5,274 nt of DNA from Bacillota bacterium (GCA_023412845.1 JAEZRH010000048.1:1-5274), one strand, 5' to 3'; shown: positions 1 to 5,274, counted from the first letter of the stretch. The notes: generated from the letters alone by a model not told the origin. Program-made: numbers and translations.

Positions 1-1
1 C

Positions 2-364
2 CAGGCTCTCGCGGTGTTCATGTCCGTCTCCGGCGGTGCCTGGGACAATGCCAAGAAAACGATTGAAGACGGTTTGTACGGCGGCAAGAACTCCGACGCC
101 CATAAAGCCGCCGTCGTGGGCGACACCGTCGGCGATCCTCTGAAGGATACCGCCGGCCCTGCCCTGAACCCGATGATCAAGGTGATCAACATGGTTTCTC
201 TGCTGCTTGCCCCGATCCTGGTCCGCTATGAGGGCGTCAACGCGGGCAAGATCATCCTCGGCATCGTTCTTCTTGCCATCGTCGCGGTATCCGTTCTGTA
301 TTCCAAACGCGGCGGATTCCACAAGAAAACGGTGGAAGAGGAAGAAAAGGAAGCTGCGTTCTGA
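2..364 (+). CDS. hppA: Membrane-bound ion-translocating pyrophosphatase, C-terminal part (5' end outside window)
   Basis: This is the last 120 residues of a membrane pyrophosphatase, which hydrolyses cytoplasmic pyrophosphate and uses the energy to pump H+ and/or Na+ across the membrane. The reading frame is open to the left edge (QALAVFMSVSGGAWDNAKK), so the internal GTG at 14 and ATG at 20 are not starts. The family's conserved GGAWDNAKK segment is followed by the third acidic motif, GDTVGDPLKDTAGPALN, whose Asp and Lys residues help bind Mg-pyrophosphate. Two hydrophobic membrane helices follow (about VINMVSLLLAPILV and IILGIVLLAIVAVSVLY). The protein ends in a basic then strongly acidic cytoplasmic tail (KKTVEEEEKEAAF). 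Full-length members are roughly 650-800 residues, so most of the gene, including the residues that distinguish K+-dependent from K+-independent and Na+ from H+ types, is missing. Ion specificity therefore cannot be called. A strong terminator follows about 30 nt after the stop. The family assignment is very secure. Confidence 0.96.
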   Translation, partial: QALAVFMSVSGGAWDNAKKTIEDGLYGGKNSDAHKAAVVGDTVGDPLKDTAGPALNPMIKVINMVSLLLAPILVRYEGVNAGKIILGIVLLAIVAVSVLYSKRGGFHKKTVEEEEKEAAF

Positions 365-395
365 TTGGTTCGTCGGTTTTTAGCTTGAATGGAAG

Positions 396-430
396 AAAAG
401 CTCCTTCTTTGCCGAAGGAGCTTTTCGTTT
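396..430 (+). terminator. Intrinsic terminator of the pyrophosphatase gene
   Basis: The arms AAAAGCTCCTTC (396-407) and GAAGGAGCTTTT (414-425) are perfect reverse complements, giving a 12-bp stem with a 6-nt loop (TTTGCC). A T-rich tail (TTTTCGTTTG) follows. The hairpin starts about 31 nt past the hppA stop codon, as expected for Rho-independent termination. The A-rich left flank could also allow weak termination on the opposite strand, but no minus-strand gene needs it. Confidence 0.9.
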
Positions 431-436
431 GTTTCG

Positions 437-470
437 GAACGATACGCAGGGCGGCCGCCTCCGTATGTTC
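437..470. repeat. Imperfect inverted repeat with a palindromic GGCGGCCGCC core
   Basis: The outer arms GAAC-g-ATACG (437-446) and CGTATGTTC (462-470) pair with a single bulged base (441). Between them lies the 10-bp perfect palindrome GGCGGCCGCC (450-459). The element sits between the hppA terminator and the promoter of the next gene, with no T tract behind it, so it does not look like a second terminator. It could be a protein-binding site or a chance GC-rich structure; no function is assigned. Confidence 0.4.
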
Positions 471-477
471 GCGCGAA

Positions 478-496
478 TCAGGTGTTTTTAACCTGG
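478..496. repeat. Short inverted repeat upstream of the DUF815 promoter
   Basis: CAGGT (479-483) and ACCTG (491-495) are perfect complements separated by a 7-nt T-rich spacer (GTTTTTA). A T-G pair extends the arms by one base each side. The centre is about 35 bp upstream of the candidate -35 box, a position compatible with an activator or repressor site. Repeats this short also occur by chance, so this is only a candidate. Confidence 0.3.
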
Positions 497-521
497 ATCG
501 TCTGGAAATCCTTGCGCAAAC

Positions 522-551
522 TTGACACGGTGCCGCAGGGCAGCGTAGAAT
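522..551 (+). promoter_or_regulatory. Sigma-A/sigma-70-type promoter for the DUF815 ATPase gene
   Basis: TTGACA (522-527) matches the -35 consensus fully. TAGAAT (546-551) matches the -10 consensus at five of six positions. The spacer is 18 bp. Predicted initiation near 558 gives a leader of about 98 nt before the ATG at 656. This is the only good promoter seen between the hppA terminator and the next gene, and it probably drives both the ATPase and the downstream lipoprotein gene. Confidence 0.75.
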
Positions 552-596
552 AGATTAAAAACCGACGGGCTTCGACATGGGGAAGGATCAATCGTA

Positions 597-617
597 TCCG
601 CTGCAGCAGGCAGCGGA
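597..617 (+). other. Hairpin in the leader of the DUF815 transcript
   Basis: TCCGCTGC (597-604) and GCAGCGGA (610-617) are perfect complements around the 5-nt loop AGCAG. A competing but weaker pairing is CAGGC (607-611) with GCCTG (625-629). GTATCCG occurs twice in the leader, at 594-600 and 629-635. The Shine-Dalgarno site at 642-647 is outside both helices and no T tract follows, so neither attenuation nor a known riboswitch is apparent. It may only stabilise the 5' end of the mRNA, or have no role. Confidence 0.35.
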
Positions 618-655
618 GGACGCAGCCTGTATCCGGTGTTTAAGGAGATTGCGCA

Positions 656-1906
656 ATGGAGCAACTGAAGCGTGCTGCCATGATGATGGCTTCTTTGTCC
701 GTTTACCGCGGCGTGCTGGAACAGACAGTCCCGAAAACCTTCTATGAGCTGCTGTGGTCGTCCGAACGGTCAGAAAAGGATTTTCTGAGCGCATGGGGAT
801 CTTTTTTTTCGGTGCTGAGCCAGCACAATGGAACCGAATCTTTTTCGCGCTGCATCGCGGAGGCCGTGCAGTCGGATGAAAATGTCTTTTCGCTGGCCTG
901 CGCAGCGGGCGAAAAAACGCTGTCTCCGACCGTAACGGACGCGGTCGCAAGGGATCTTTCCATTCTGCAGGAAATTTCGCGGATGACGCCGGAACAGGTC
1001 ATTGCCGGCTCCGGTTTCGCAGGAGACGCCGAACAGCTTTTTCTGCCCCGTTGGAAGACCGGCGACCCTCACGGCCTGCTGGCAGGGGACGCCCGCAGCT
1101 GCGCGGAACGGCTCGCGCAGTATTACCGTGAAAACGGATGCGGCCCGTATGCGCGCTACCGGGCATTCATCTGGCGCGGCGGGCGGCTGCGCCCGGTGGT
1201 GCATCCCGACCGTACGACCCTCGCGGACCTGAAAGGCTACGAGCTGCAGCGCGGCGTAGCGATCGACAACACGCTGGCGTTCCTGGACGGACTGCCCGCA
1301 AACAACTGCCTGTTCTACGGAGACCGCGGCACGGGCAAGTCTTCTACGGTCAAAGCGCTGCTGAACGAGTATTATACGCGGGGCCTGCGTATGATCGAAA
1401 TCCCGAAAAAATCCCTTGCGGATTTCCCTCTCATTGTGGATAAGATCGCCGGGCTACCCATGAAGTTCATCGTATTTATCGACGACCTTTCGTTTGTGGG
1501 GGAAGACGATACCTACGCTTCGCTGAAAGCGGTGCTGGAAGGCGGATTGGCCGTGCGCCCCGAAAATACGCTCATCTATGCGACCTCGAACCGCCGCCAC
1601 CTGATCAAAGAGAATTTCTCCGACCGCGAGGGCGACGAGATCCACCGCAACGATTCCATTCAGGAGACCCTGTCGCTGGCCGACCGGTTCGGTTTGTCAA
1701 TCCGGTATTCTCTGCCGGGCAAGGACGAATTTTTGACGATCGTCCGCGCCCTCGCCAATCAGAGAGGATTGGCCCTGGACCCCGGCGGGCTGGAGAGAGG
1801 GGCGGAACGGTGGGCCATTGAGCGGGGAGGCCGTTCCCCACGCTGCGCAAAACAGTATATCCGAAGTGTGGAAGCCCGCCTGAAAACGGGAAAAACAGAC
1901 GGCTGA
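656..1906 (+). CDS. DUF815-family AAA ATPase
   Basis: This 416-residue cytoplasmic P-loop ATPase matches the DUF815 (PF05673) pattern. The first ~190 residues are a poorly conserved, mostly helical region. The AAA core follows: Walker A GDRGTGKSS (222-230), Walker B FIVFIDD (271-277), a sensor-1-like strand ending in IYATSN (307-312), the family segment NRRHLIKENFSDREGDEIH (312-330), and ADRFGLSI (342-349). Near the C-terminus, GRSPRCAKQYIRS (392-404) is a plausible sensor-2 region. The catalytic lysine of Walker A and the acidic Walker B pair are intact, so ATP hydrolysis is expected. The cellular role of the family is not established; similarity to other AAA proteins suggests remodelling of a protein or nucleic-acid partner, which is inference. 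The start is set by AAGGAG at 642-647, 8 nt before the ATG. The length is normal for Firmicutes members. A lipoprotein gene begins 19 nt after the stop, so the two are probably cotranscribed. Confidence 0.92.
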   Translation: MEQLKRAAMMMASLSVYRGVLEQTVPKTFYELLWSSERSEKDFLSAWGSFFSVLSQHNGTESFSRCIAEAVQSDENVFSLACAAGEKTLSPTVTDAVARDLSILQEISRMTPEQVIAGSGFAGDAEQLFLPRWKTGDPHGLLAGDARSCAERLAQYYRENGCGPYARYRAFIWRGGRLRPVVHPDRTTLADLKGYELQRGVAIDNTLAFLDGLPANNCLFYGDRGTGKSSTVKALLNEYYTRGLRMIEIPKKSLADFPLIVDKIAGLPMKFIVFIDDLSFVGEDDTYASLKAVLEGGLAVRPENTLIYATSNRRHLIKENFSDREGDEIHRNDSIQETLSLADRFGLSIRYSLPGKDEFLTIVRALANQRGLALDPGGLERGAERWAIERGGRSPRCAKQYIRSVEARLKTGKTDG

Positions 1907-1913
1907 TCGCGTG

Positions 1914-1920
1914 AAAGGAG
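1914..1920 (+). promoter_or_regulatory. Ribosome binding site that fixes the lipoprotein start at 1926
   Basis: AAAGGAG lies 5 nt upstream of the ATG at 1926. The longer in-frame possibility, GTG at 1911, would put this Shine-Dalgarno sequence inside the coding region and add MKGET before a ready-made lipoprotein signal peptide. The ATG is therefore the better start. Confidence 0.85.
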
Positions 1921-1925
1921 AAACC

Positions 1926-3128
1926 ATGTTTAAAAGAATTACGGCGGCCTTCCTCTGCGCCGCCATCGCCTTCTCGCTTTTCCTCGGGTGCTCCAGACAG
2001 GGAGATATCTCTTCCGGGGCCGGCGTGAAAGATTATCCCGTCACCATCGGGGGCATAACGTTCACCAACGAGCCCACCGGCGTCGCGGTCCTTTCGCCGA
2101 ACATAGCGGATGTGATTCTGGCTCTTGGCTATGAGATCGGCCTGAAGGCGAAAAGCGCGTCCTGCACGCAAAGCGACCTTGCCGTTTTGCCAAACGTGAC
2201 CATAAACGACGCGGACAATCTCAAAAGCCTGGGAGTGACGCTCGTTTTTGCCGACGACAAGCCGACCGATGCACAGAAATCCACCCTGGACAAGGACGGG
2301 ATCACCGTGCTCGTGCTGAAGCCCGCCACCGGCCGTTCCGACGTGGCAAGGCTTTACTCCGAGGTTGGCGCCGCGCTGAAAGGTGCTAAGACCGGCTATG
2401 AGAAGGGGAAAACGATCGCCAACGGCCTGTTTGAGACGATCGACGACATCACGCGCGTGATTCCGGACAACGACACGCCGATCACGGCAGTGTATCTTCC
2501 CGATGCGCAGGGCGGCGCCGTCACGGGCGACATGCTCCAGAACAGCCTCATTACGGCGGCGGGGCTGACCAATTCGGCCGCGGGCAATACGGGCGGGAAG
2601 ATGTCGGAGCAGGACCTGCTCATCGCGAATCCGCAGTACATTTTCTGCGCGAAAGGCGTCAAAGCGCAGCTCTTGGCATCAGACAAATACAAAAAGCTTC
2701 AGGCGGTCCAGAAAAGCAAAATTTTTGAGATGGACCCGGCCATGATGCAGCTTCAGGGCGAGGAAATGGTGGAGGCCGTCAGCTTCATGGCGGGGACCGT
2801 TTATCCGGAGCTGCTGCAAAGCACCTCGTCTTCGGCAGGAACTCCGTCCGGCACTTCTTCCGTCTCATCCGGTACTTCCTCGGCGCCGCTGAACTTCAAC
2901 CAGACGCTGAAGAAGGGAATGCAAGGGGCCGACGTTCTGGCCATGCAGAACCGGCTGCTGCAGCTTGGCTATATGTTTATGAAGCCCACCAGCCTTTTTG
3001 CCGAAGGAACCGAGCAGAGCGTGAAGGATTTTCAACTCCTGAACGGTATGCCTGCCACCGGCATCGCGGATCCCGCGACCCTGCAGAAGATGTTCTCGTC
3101 CGGAGCAAAAAAGAGGACGGCGAATTAA
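1926..3128 (+). CDS. Lipoprotein: BtuF/FepB-like substrate-binding domain fused to a peptidoglycan-binding domain
   Basis: This is a 400-residue exported protein. Residues 1-22 form a lipoprotein signal (MFKR, a hydrophobic run, then FLGC) with Cys22 as the likely lipidation site. Phe at -3 is slightly unusual for a lipobox. Residues about 38-297 resemble the PF01497 periplasmic-binding fold used for cobalamin, siderophore or haem uptake: VAVLSPNIADVILALGYE near the start, NLKSLGVTLVFADD in the middle, and GGKMSEQDLLIANPQYIF (223-240) in the second lobe. A Ser/Thr/Gly linker (299-320) contains a duplicated SGTSS unit. Residues about 326-391 form a PG_binding_1 (PF01471) domain: LKKGMQGADVLAMQNRLLQLGYM, then FAEGTEQSVKDFQLLNGMPATGIADPATLQKMF. 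The protein would thus be held to the outer membrane face by lipid and to the wall by the C-terminal domain. No cognate permease or ATPase is adjacent, and the ligand is unknown. It follows the DUF815 ATPase gene by 19 nt and ends just before a terminator. Domain calls are firm; a transport role is uncertain. Confidence 0.88.
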   Translation: MFKRITAAFLCAAIAFSLFLGCSRQGDISSGAGVKDYPVTIGGITFTNEPTGVAVLSPNIADVILALGYEIGLKAKSASCTQSDLAVLPNVTINDADNLKSLGVTLVFADDKPTDAQKSTLDKDGITVLVLKPATGRSDVARLYSEVGAALKGAKTGYEKGKTIANGLFETIDDITRVIPDNDTPITAVYLPDAQGGAVTGDMLQNSLITAAGLTNSAAGNTGGKMSEQDLLIANPQYIFCAKGVKAQLLASDKYKKLQAVQKSKIFEMDPAMMQLQGEEMVEAVSFMAGTVYPELLQSTSSSAGTPSGTSSVSSGTSSAPLNFNQTLKKGMQGADVLAMQNRLLQLGYMFMKPTSLFAEGTEQSVKDFQLLNGMPATGIADPATLQKMFSSGAKKRTAN

Positions 3129-3144
3129 AGCGGACCTTCCGCTG

Positions 3145-3179
3145 CGGCCGTCGGCCATTATGGCCGGCGGCCGTTTTTT
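3145..3179 (+). terminator. Intrinsic terminator after the lipoprotein gene
   Basis: CGGCCGTCGGCCA (3145-3157) pairs with TGGCCGGCGGCCG (3161-3173) through 13 base pairs, one of them a G-U wobble, with a 3-nt loop. A run of six T follows (3174-3179). It lies 16 nt past the stop codon and isolates the ATPase-lipoprotein unit from the GntR cassette downstream. Confidence 0.93.
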
Positions 3180-3272
3180 GTCTCTTGCGGTCGCTGCCCG
3201 GCGGCGGGGAGAGGCAGATTTCGGTTTTTTCAAACGCCCATAAGCCGCAGAGAGCACCGTTTGCCTAGCGAG

Positions 3273-3321
3273 AATTATTTTTTAAATAGGTATTGACGTG
3301 CGGGGATAACTGTGATACTGT
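3273..3321 (+). promoter_or_regulatory. Promoter of the GntR-ABC cassette, with an A/T-rich upstream element
   Basis: TTGACG (3293-3298) is a five-of-six -35 box. With a 17-bp spacer the -10 is TACTGT (3316-3321), preceded by TGA as an extended -10 (TGn). The alternative GATACT (3314-3319) also has a TGn but a 15-bp spacer. An A/T tract (AATTATTTTTTAAATA, 3273-3288) just upstream of the -35 stands out in this GC-rich sequence and resembles an UP element. Transcription would begin around 3328. The exact -10 choice is uncertain. Confidence 0.6.
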
Positions 3322-3326
3322 TTAAC

Positions 3327-3347
3327 TGTACTATTACAAATAGAACA
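3327..3347. promoter_or_regulatory. Candidate operator for the GntR/YtrA-type regulator
   Basis: An imperfect 21-bp palindrome: the arms TGT-a-CTATT (3327-3335) and AATAG-a-ACA (3339-3347) are complementary except for one A/A mismatch, around a 3-nt centre (ACA). It overlaps the predicted transcription start, immediately downstream of the -10, where a bound repressor would block initiation. GntR-family proteins bind such palindromes as dimers and often repress their own operon. Assignment to this regulator is inference from position and symmetry. Confidence 0.55.
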
Positions 3348-3383
3348 CACAATACAGATTGACAACGACAGCGGGGTGGGAGG

Positions 3384-3758
3384 ATGTTTTCACTCGATTT
3401 TCAAAGCAGGGTGCCGCTTTACGAGCAGCTATACCGCAGCGTTGCCCGACTGGCGTCGGTCGGCGCTCTGGAAAAGGATGAAGCGCTGCCAAGCGTTCGG
3501 TCGCTGGCGGAAGAACTGGGCATTAACCCGAACACGGTCCAAAAGGCGTATGCCATACTGGAACACGACGGGATCCTTTATTCCGTTCCCGGCAAAGGAT
3601 CTTTTCTTTCCGGCGACGAGAACGCCGCCGCCCGGCAGAGGAAAATGGCCGCCGAAAAACTGCGCTGTGCGGCGCGGGAAGCGTCCGGGTGCGGGATGAA
3701 GCGGGAAGAAATTTTGGCGCAGGTTGCAAAAGCTCTGGAAGAAGGGGGAGAAGCATAA
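3384..3758 (+). CDS. GntR-family transcriptional regulator, YtrA subfamily
   Basis: This 124-residue DNA-binding protein probably represses its own operon. Residues about 10-76 are a GntR winged helix-turn-helix: PLYEQLYRSVARL, then LPSVRSLAEELGINPNTVQKAYAILEHDGILYSVPGKGSFL with the recognition helix around 47-60. The remaining ~48 residues are a short, mostly helical tail, as in the YtrA subfamily; the large effector-binding domains of FadR or HutC types are absent. The ATG start is chosen because MFSLDFQSRVPLYEQL matches the usual N-terminus of the subfamily. The purine-rich GCGGGGTGGGAGG upstream abuts the ATG, so the core ribosome contact is probably GGGGTGG (3373-3379), a non-ideal spacing. 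The stop shares one base with the ABC ATPase start (TAATG). A palindrome just upstream (3327-3347) is the likely binding site. The inducing signal is unknown; in family precedents it is often a cell-wall-active agent. Confidence 0.93.
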   Translation: MFSLDFQSRVPLYEQLYRSVARLASVGALEKDEALPSVRSLAEELGINPNTVQKAYAILEHDGILYSVPGKGSFLSGDENAAARQRKMAAEKLRCAAREASGCGMKREEILAQVAKALEEGGEA

Positions 3759-4657
3759 TGATCGAAGTTAAGGATCTGGTCAAGAAATTCGGTGCGAAAA
3801 CGGCGCTGGACCATATGTCGTTCCAGATCGAAAACCGGTCTGTGTTCGGTCTTGTCGGCTCAAACGGCGCGGGCAAATCCACCTTTCTGCGTTCGGCCGC
3901 GGGAATCTACCGGCCCGACGGAGGAACCGTTCTGGTGGATGGGGAAGCTCCGTTTGAAAACTCAAAGGTGAAAGGGAACATCTGTTTTATTTCCGATTAT
4001 CCCTATTTTCTGCCGCAGGCTACGCTTCAGGACATGGCCGCTTTTCTTTCCGGTGTTTATCCGGGGTGGAACAAAATAAAGTTCGAAAAGCTGAACCGGA
4101 TTTTTCCGGTCGGTGTCAAAACAAGAATTTCCGGCATGTCGAAAGGGATGCAGCGGCAGGCCGCGCTGATCTGCGCGTTCTCCGCGTGCCCGGAGTACAT
4201 CTTTATGGACGAGATTTTCGACGGGCTGGACCCGGTGATGCGCCAGCTCTTAAAACGGCTGATTTCCGACGAAGTCTCGGAACGCGGCGTCACGGTCATC
4301 ATCGCATCTCACAACCTGCGGGAGCTGGAAGACCTCTGCGACCATGTGGGGCTTTTCCACCAGGGCGGCGTGCTGTTTGAAAAAGACATTGACGAGCTGA
4401 GGCTCGGCGTCTGCAAAGCGCAGGCCGTCTTCAAGCCGCTGCCCGCGCGGGAAGAGTTCGCCCCGCTGAATATCCTGAAGTGGGAGACGAAAGGCTCCCT
4501 TGTCAATCTGGTCGTCCGCGGCAACAGGGAAGAAACCCTGCAGAAGCTGGAGTCCCTTCATCCCGTTTTTTCCGAAGTGCTTCCGCTGACGCTGGAGGAA
4601 GTCTTTATCAGTGAAATGGAGGCGGTCGGCTATGATATCGACAATATTCTCGCGTAG
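3758..4657 (+). CDS. ABC transporter ATP-binding protein (YtrB/BcrA-like)
   Basis: This 299-residue nucleotide-binding subunit would energise the membrane protein encoded next. Visible motifs are Walker A GSNGAGKST (34-42), a signature region SGMSKGMQRQ (125-134), Walker B YIFMDEI (147-153) with catalytic Glu152, D-loop GLDP (156-159) and the H-loop His185 in IIASHN. The Q-loop region FISDYPYFLPQATLQDM lacks a glutamine at the expected place, and the usual DEP is DEI. SKGMQ in place of LSGGQ and the EIFDGLDPVMR pattern suit the GntR-linked subfamily, so these are probably lineage features, not damage. Residues about 215-299 form a C-terminal extension typical of drug- or bacteriocin-export ATPases. 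The ATG at 3758 is preferred over an upstream in-frame GTG at 3689, which would overlap gntR heavily: GAAGGGGGAG (3741-3750) is a good ribosome site 7 nt before it. The TAATG junction suggests coupling to gntR. The substrate is unknown; export or envelope-stress response is inferred. Confidence 0.94.
   Translation: MIEVKDLVKKFGAKTALDHMSFQIENRSVFGLVGSNGAGKSTFLRSAAGIYRPDGGTVLVDGEAPFENSKVKGNICFISDYPYFLPQATLQDMAAFLSGVYPGWNKIKFEKLNRIFPVGVKTRISGMSKGMQRQAALICAFSACPEYIFMDEIFDGLDPVMRQLLKRLISDEVSERGVTVIIASHNLRELEDLCDHVGLFHQGGVLFEKDIDELRLGVCKAQAVFKPLPAREEFAPLNILKWETKGSLVNLVVRGNREETLQKLESLHPVFSEVLPLTLEEVFISEMEAVGYDIDNILA
4618..4622 (+). promoter_or_regulatory. Ribosome binding site for the permease, inside the ABC ATPase gene
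   Basis: GGAGG lies 9 nt before the ATG at 4632, within the last codons of the ATPase gene. It supports starting the permease at 4632, giving a 26-nt overlap, over any start after the ATPase stop at 4657. Confidence 0.75.
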
Positions 4658-5274
4658 GCGCGTGCTGGAATTCCGGGAAACCTTTCTGTGGTCGCTGAAA
4701 AAACAGCTGCCCGTCATGATTCTGCTGGCGGTTCTGATGTTCCTGCTCGTGCCGATGATCCTGATGATCTCCGTGCCGCAGTGGATCGAGCAGCAAACGA
4801 CGGTGATCCAGGGGGCGCCGGCGGCAAAAAGCCTCGCTCCGCTGAAAGACGTTTTGTCCGCGTCGTACACGTCTTATCTGATCTCCTATGCGCCGATCGC
4901 GGCGACCGTTCTGACCCTGATCTTCGCACCGGTCCTTTGCGTCGTGCAGTTCGGGTACATGCACAAAAAACGCAGCGTGGATTTCTTTCACGCACTTCCT
5001 GTCGGCCGCACTTCTATGCTTCTGGGGCGCTGGTGCGCCGGGATTGCCGTACTGTTTATCCCGCTGATGCTGAACTTTCTCATCGTTTCGATGGTTGGCG
5101 GCGCTTACGGCATATCGGTCACAAATTCTTCGGCACTGCCGTGGAAGCAGATGCTGTGGGTCATGCTGATGGGCGCGGCGGCTTTCACGTCCTGCATTTT
5201 CTTTGCGGTATGCAGCGGCACCATGTTCGACACGGCCGTTTCCGTTATCGGCGTAAACGCGGGGTATCCACTGC
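4632..5274 (+). CDS. ABC transporter permease, N-terminal part (3' end outside window)
   Basis: An open frame runs from the ATG at 4632 to the right edge, giving 214 complete codons and no stop. The product is an integral membrane protein and the obvious partner of the preceding ABC ATPase. A basic amphipathic N-terminus (MISTIFSRRRVLEFRETFLWSLKKQ) precedes four predicted membrane segments, at about 27-48, 84-107, 136-156 and 174-194. Between the second and third is the loop YMHKKRSVDFFHALPVGRTSMLLGR (109-133); a K-R/K-S-x-D-x-FH-x-LP-x-x-R pattern recurs in ABC-2-like permeases beside GntR/YtrB-type ATPases and probably contacts the ATPase. The segment between helices 1 and 2 (about 49-83) is likely extracytoplasmic. 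The start is supported by GGAGG at 4618-4622. Its 26-nt overlap with the ATPase gene suggests translational coupling and matched synthesis. The rest of the gene, and any second permease, lie beyond the window. The substrate is not deducible. Confidence 0.88.
   Translation, partial: MISTIFSRRRVLEFRETFLWSLKKQLPVMILLAVLMFLLVPMILMISVPQWIEQQTTVIQGAPAAKSLAPLKDVLSASYTSYLISYAPIAATVLTLIFAPVLCVVQFGYMHKKRSVDFFHALPVGRTSMLLGRWCAGIAVLFIPLMLNFLIVSMVGGAYGISVTNSSALPWKQMLWVMLMGAAAFTSCIFFAVCSGTMFDTAVSVIGVNAGYPL

Noticed and set aside
577..747. A 56-codon open frame starting MGKDQSYPLQQ in the DUF815 leader, read as a possible leader peptide
   Set aside because: There is no Shine-Dalgarno sequence before its ATG, it runs about 90 nt into the DUF815 gene in another frame, and its product has no recognisable motif or run of regulatory codons.
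588..1204. Several minus-strand and alternate-frame open frames across the DUF815 gene
   Set aside because: They are Arg/Ala/Pro/Ser-rich shadows typical of GC-rich coding DNA, lack ribosome sites, and oppose a gene with clear conserved AAA motifs.
1605..2171. A 188-codon minus-strand open frame spanning the end of the ATPase gene and the start of the lipoprotein gene
   Set aside because: Low-complexity Gly/Arg/Pro-rich product with no domain signature. It lies antisense to two well-supported genes and has no promoter or Shine-Dalgarno site that I could see.
2847..2882. A near-identical 15-bp direct repeat in the lipoprotein gene, considered as a possible recombination or attachment site
   Set aside because: It encodes the repeated SGTSS unit of the Ser/Thr/Gly linker, which explains it as ordinary linker duplication; nothing mobile lies nearby.
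3180..3272. The spacer between the lipoprotein terminator and the gntR promoter, checked for a small RNA or small gene
   Set aside because: No promoter-terminator pair, ribosome site with open frame, or strong hairpin was seen.
3376..3699. A GTG-started frame overlapping gntR in another frame
   Set aside because: Its product is rich in Trp/Arg/Cys without family resemblance, whereas the 3384 frame encodes a complete GntR winged helix.
4250..4870. A 206-codon minus-strand open frame antisense to the ABC ATPase and permease
   Set aside because: Composition is that of an antisense shadow, there is no recognisable domain, and the + strand carries intact Walker, signature and D-loop motifs in the same place.

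Overview
The window looks like a stretch of a fairly GC-rich Firmicutes chromosome, most likely a clostridial (Oscillospirales/Ruminococcaceae-like) anaerobe. That placement is inferred from four things: a membrane-bound pyrophosphatase, a DUF815-type AAA ATPase, a YtrA-type GntR/ABC cassette, and strong purine-rich Shine-Dalgarno sites with sigma-A-like promoters. I could not run a taxonomic search. Every gene I can support is on the + strand, in three transcription blocks.

Block 1 (start to about 430) is the 3' end of an ion-translocating membrane pyrophosphatase gene (hppA-like). It is closed by a perfect 12-bp hairpin terminator.

Block 2 (about 437 to 3179) opens with two short inverted repeats, a near-consensus promoter (TTGACA, 18 bp, TAGAAT) and a leader of roughly 100 nt. 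It encodes a DUF815-family AAA ATPase. After a 19-nt gap comes a lipoprotein joining a BtuF/FepB-like substrate-binding domain, a Ser/Thr/Gly linker and a C-terminal peptidoglycan-binding domain. A GC-rich hairpin with a T6 tract ends the block. No permease or ATPase of an uptake system accompanies the binding protein, so its transport partner, if any, lies elsewhere.

Block 3 (about 3273 to the end) is a YtrA-type cassette: a short GntR regulator, an ABC ATPase and the first 214 codons of an ABC permease that runs off the window. The genes overlap (TAATG junction, then a 26-nt overlap with an internal Shine-Dalgarno site), which suggests translational coupling. A 21-bp imperfect palindrome just downstream of the candidate -10 is the obvious autorepressor operator. 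By family precedent the cassette is probably an inducible exporter or envelope-stress transporter; its substrate cannot be read from the sequence.

I saw no mobile element, CRISPR array, tRNA or rRNA. The least ordinary item is the ATPase plus peptidoglycan-binding lipoprotein pair; the rest is well-precedented biology.
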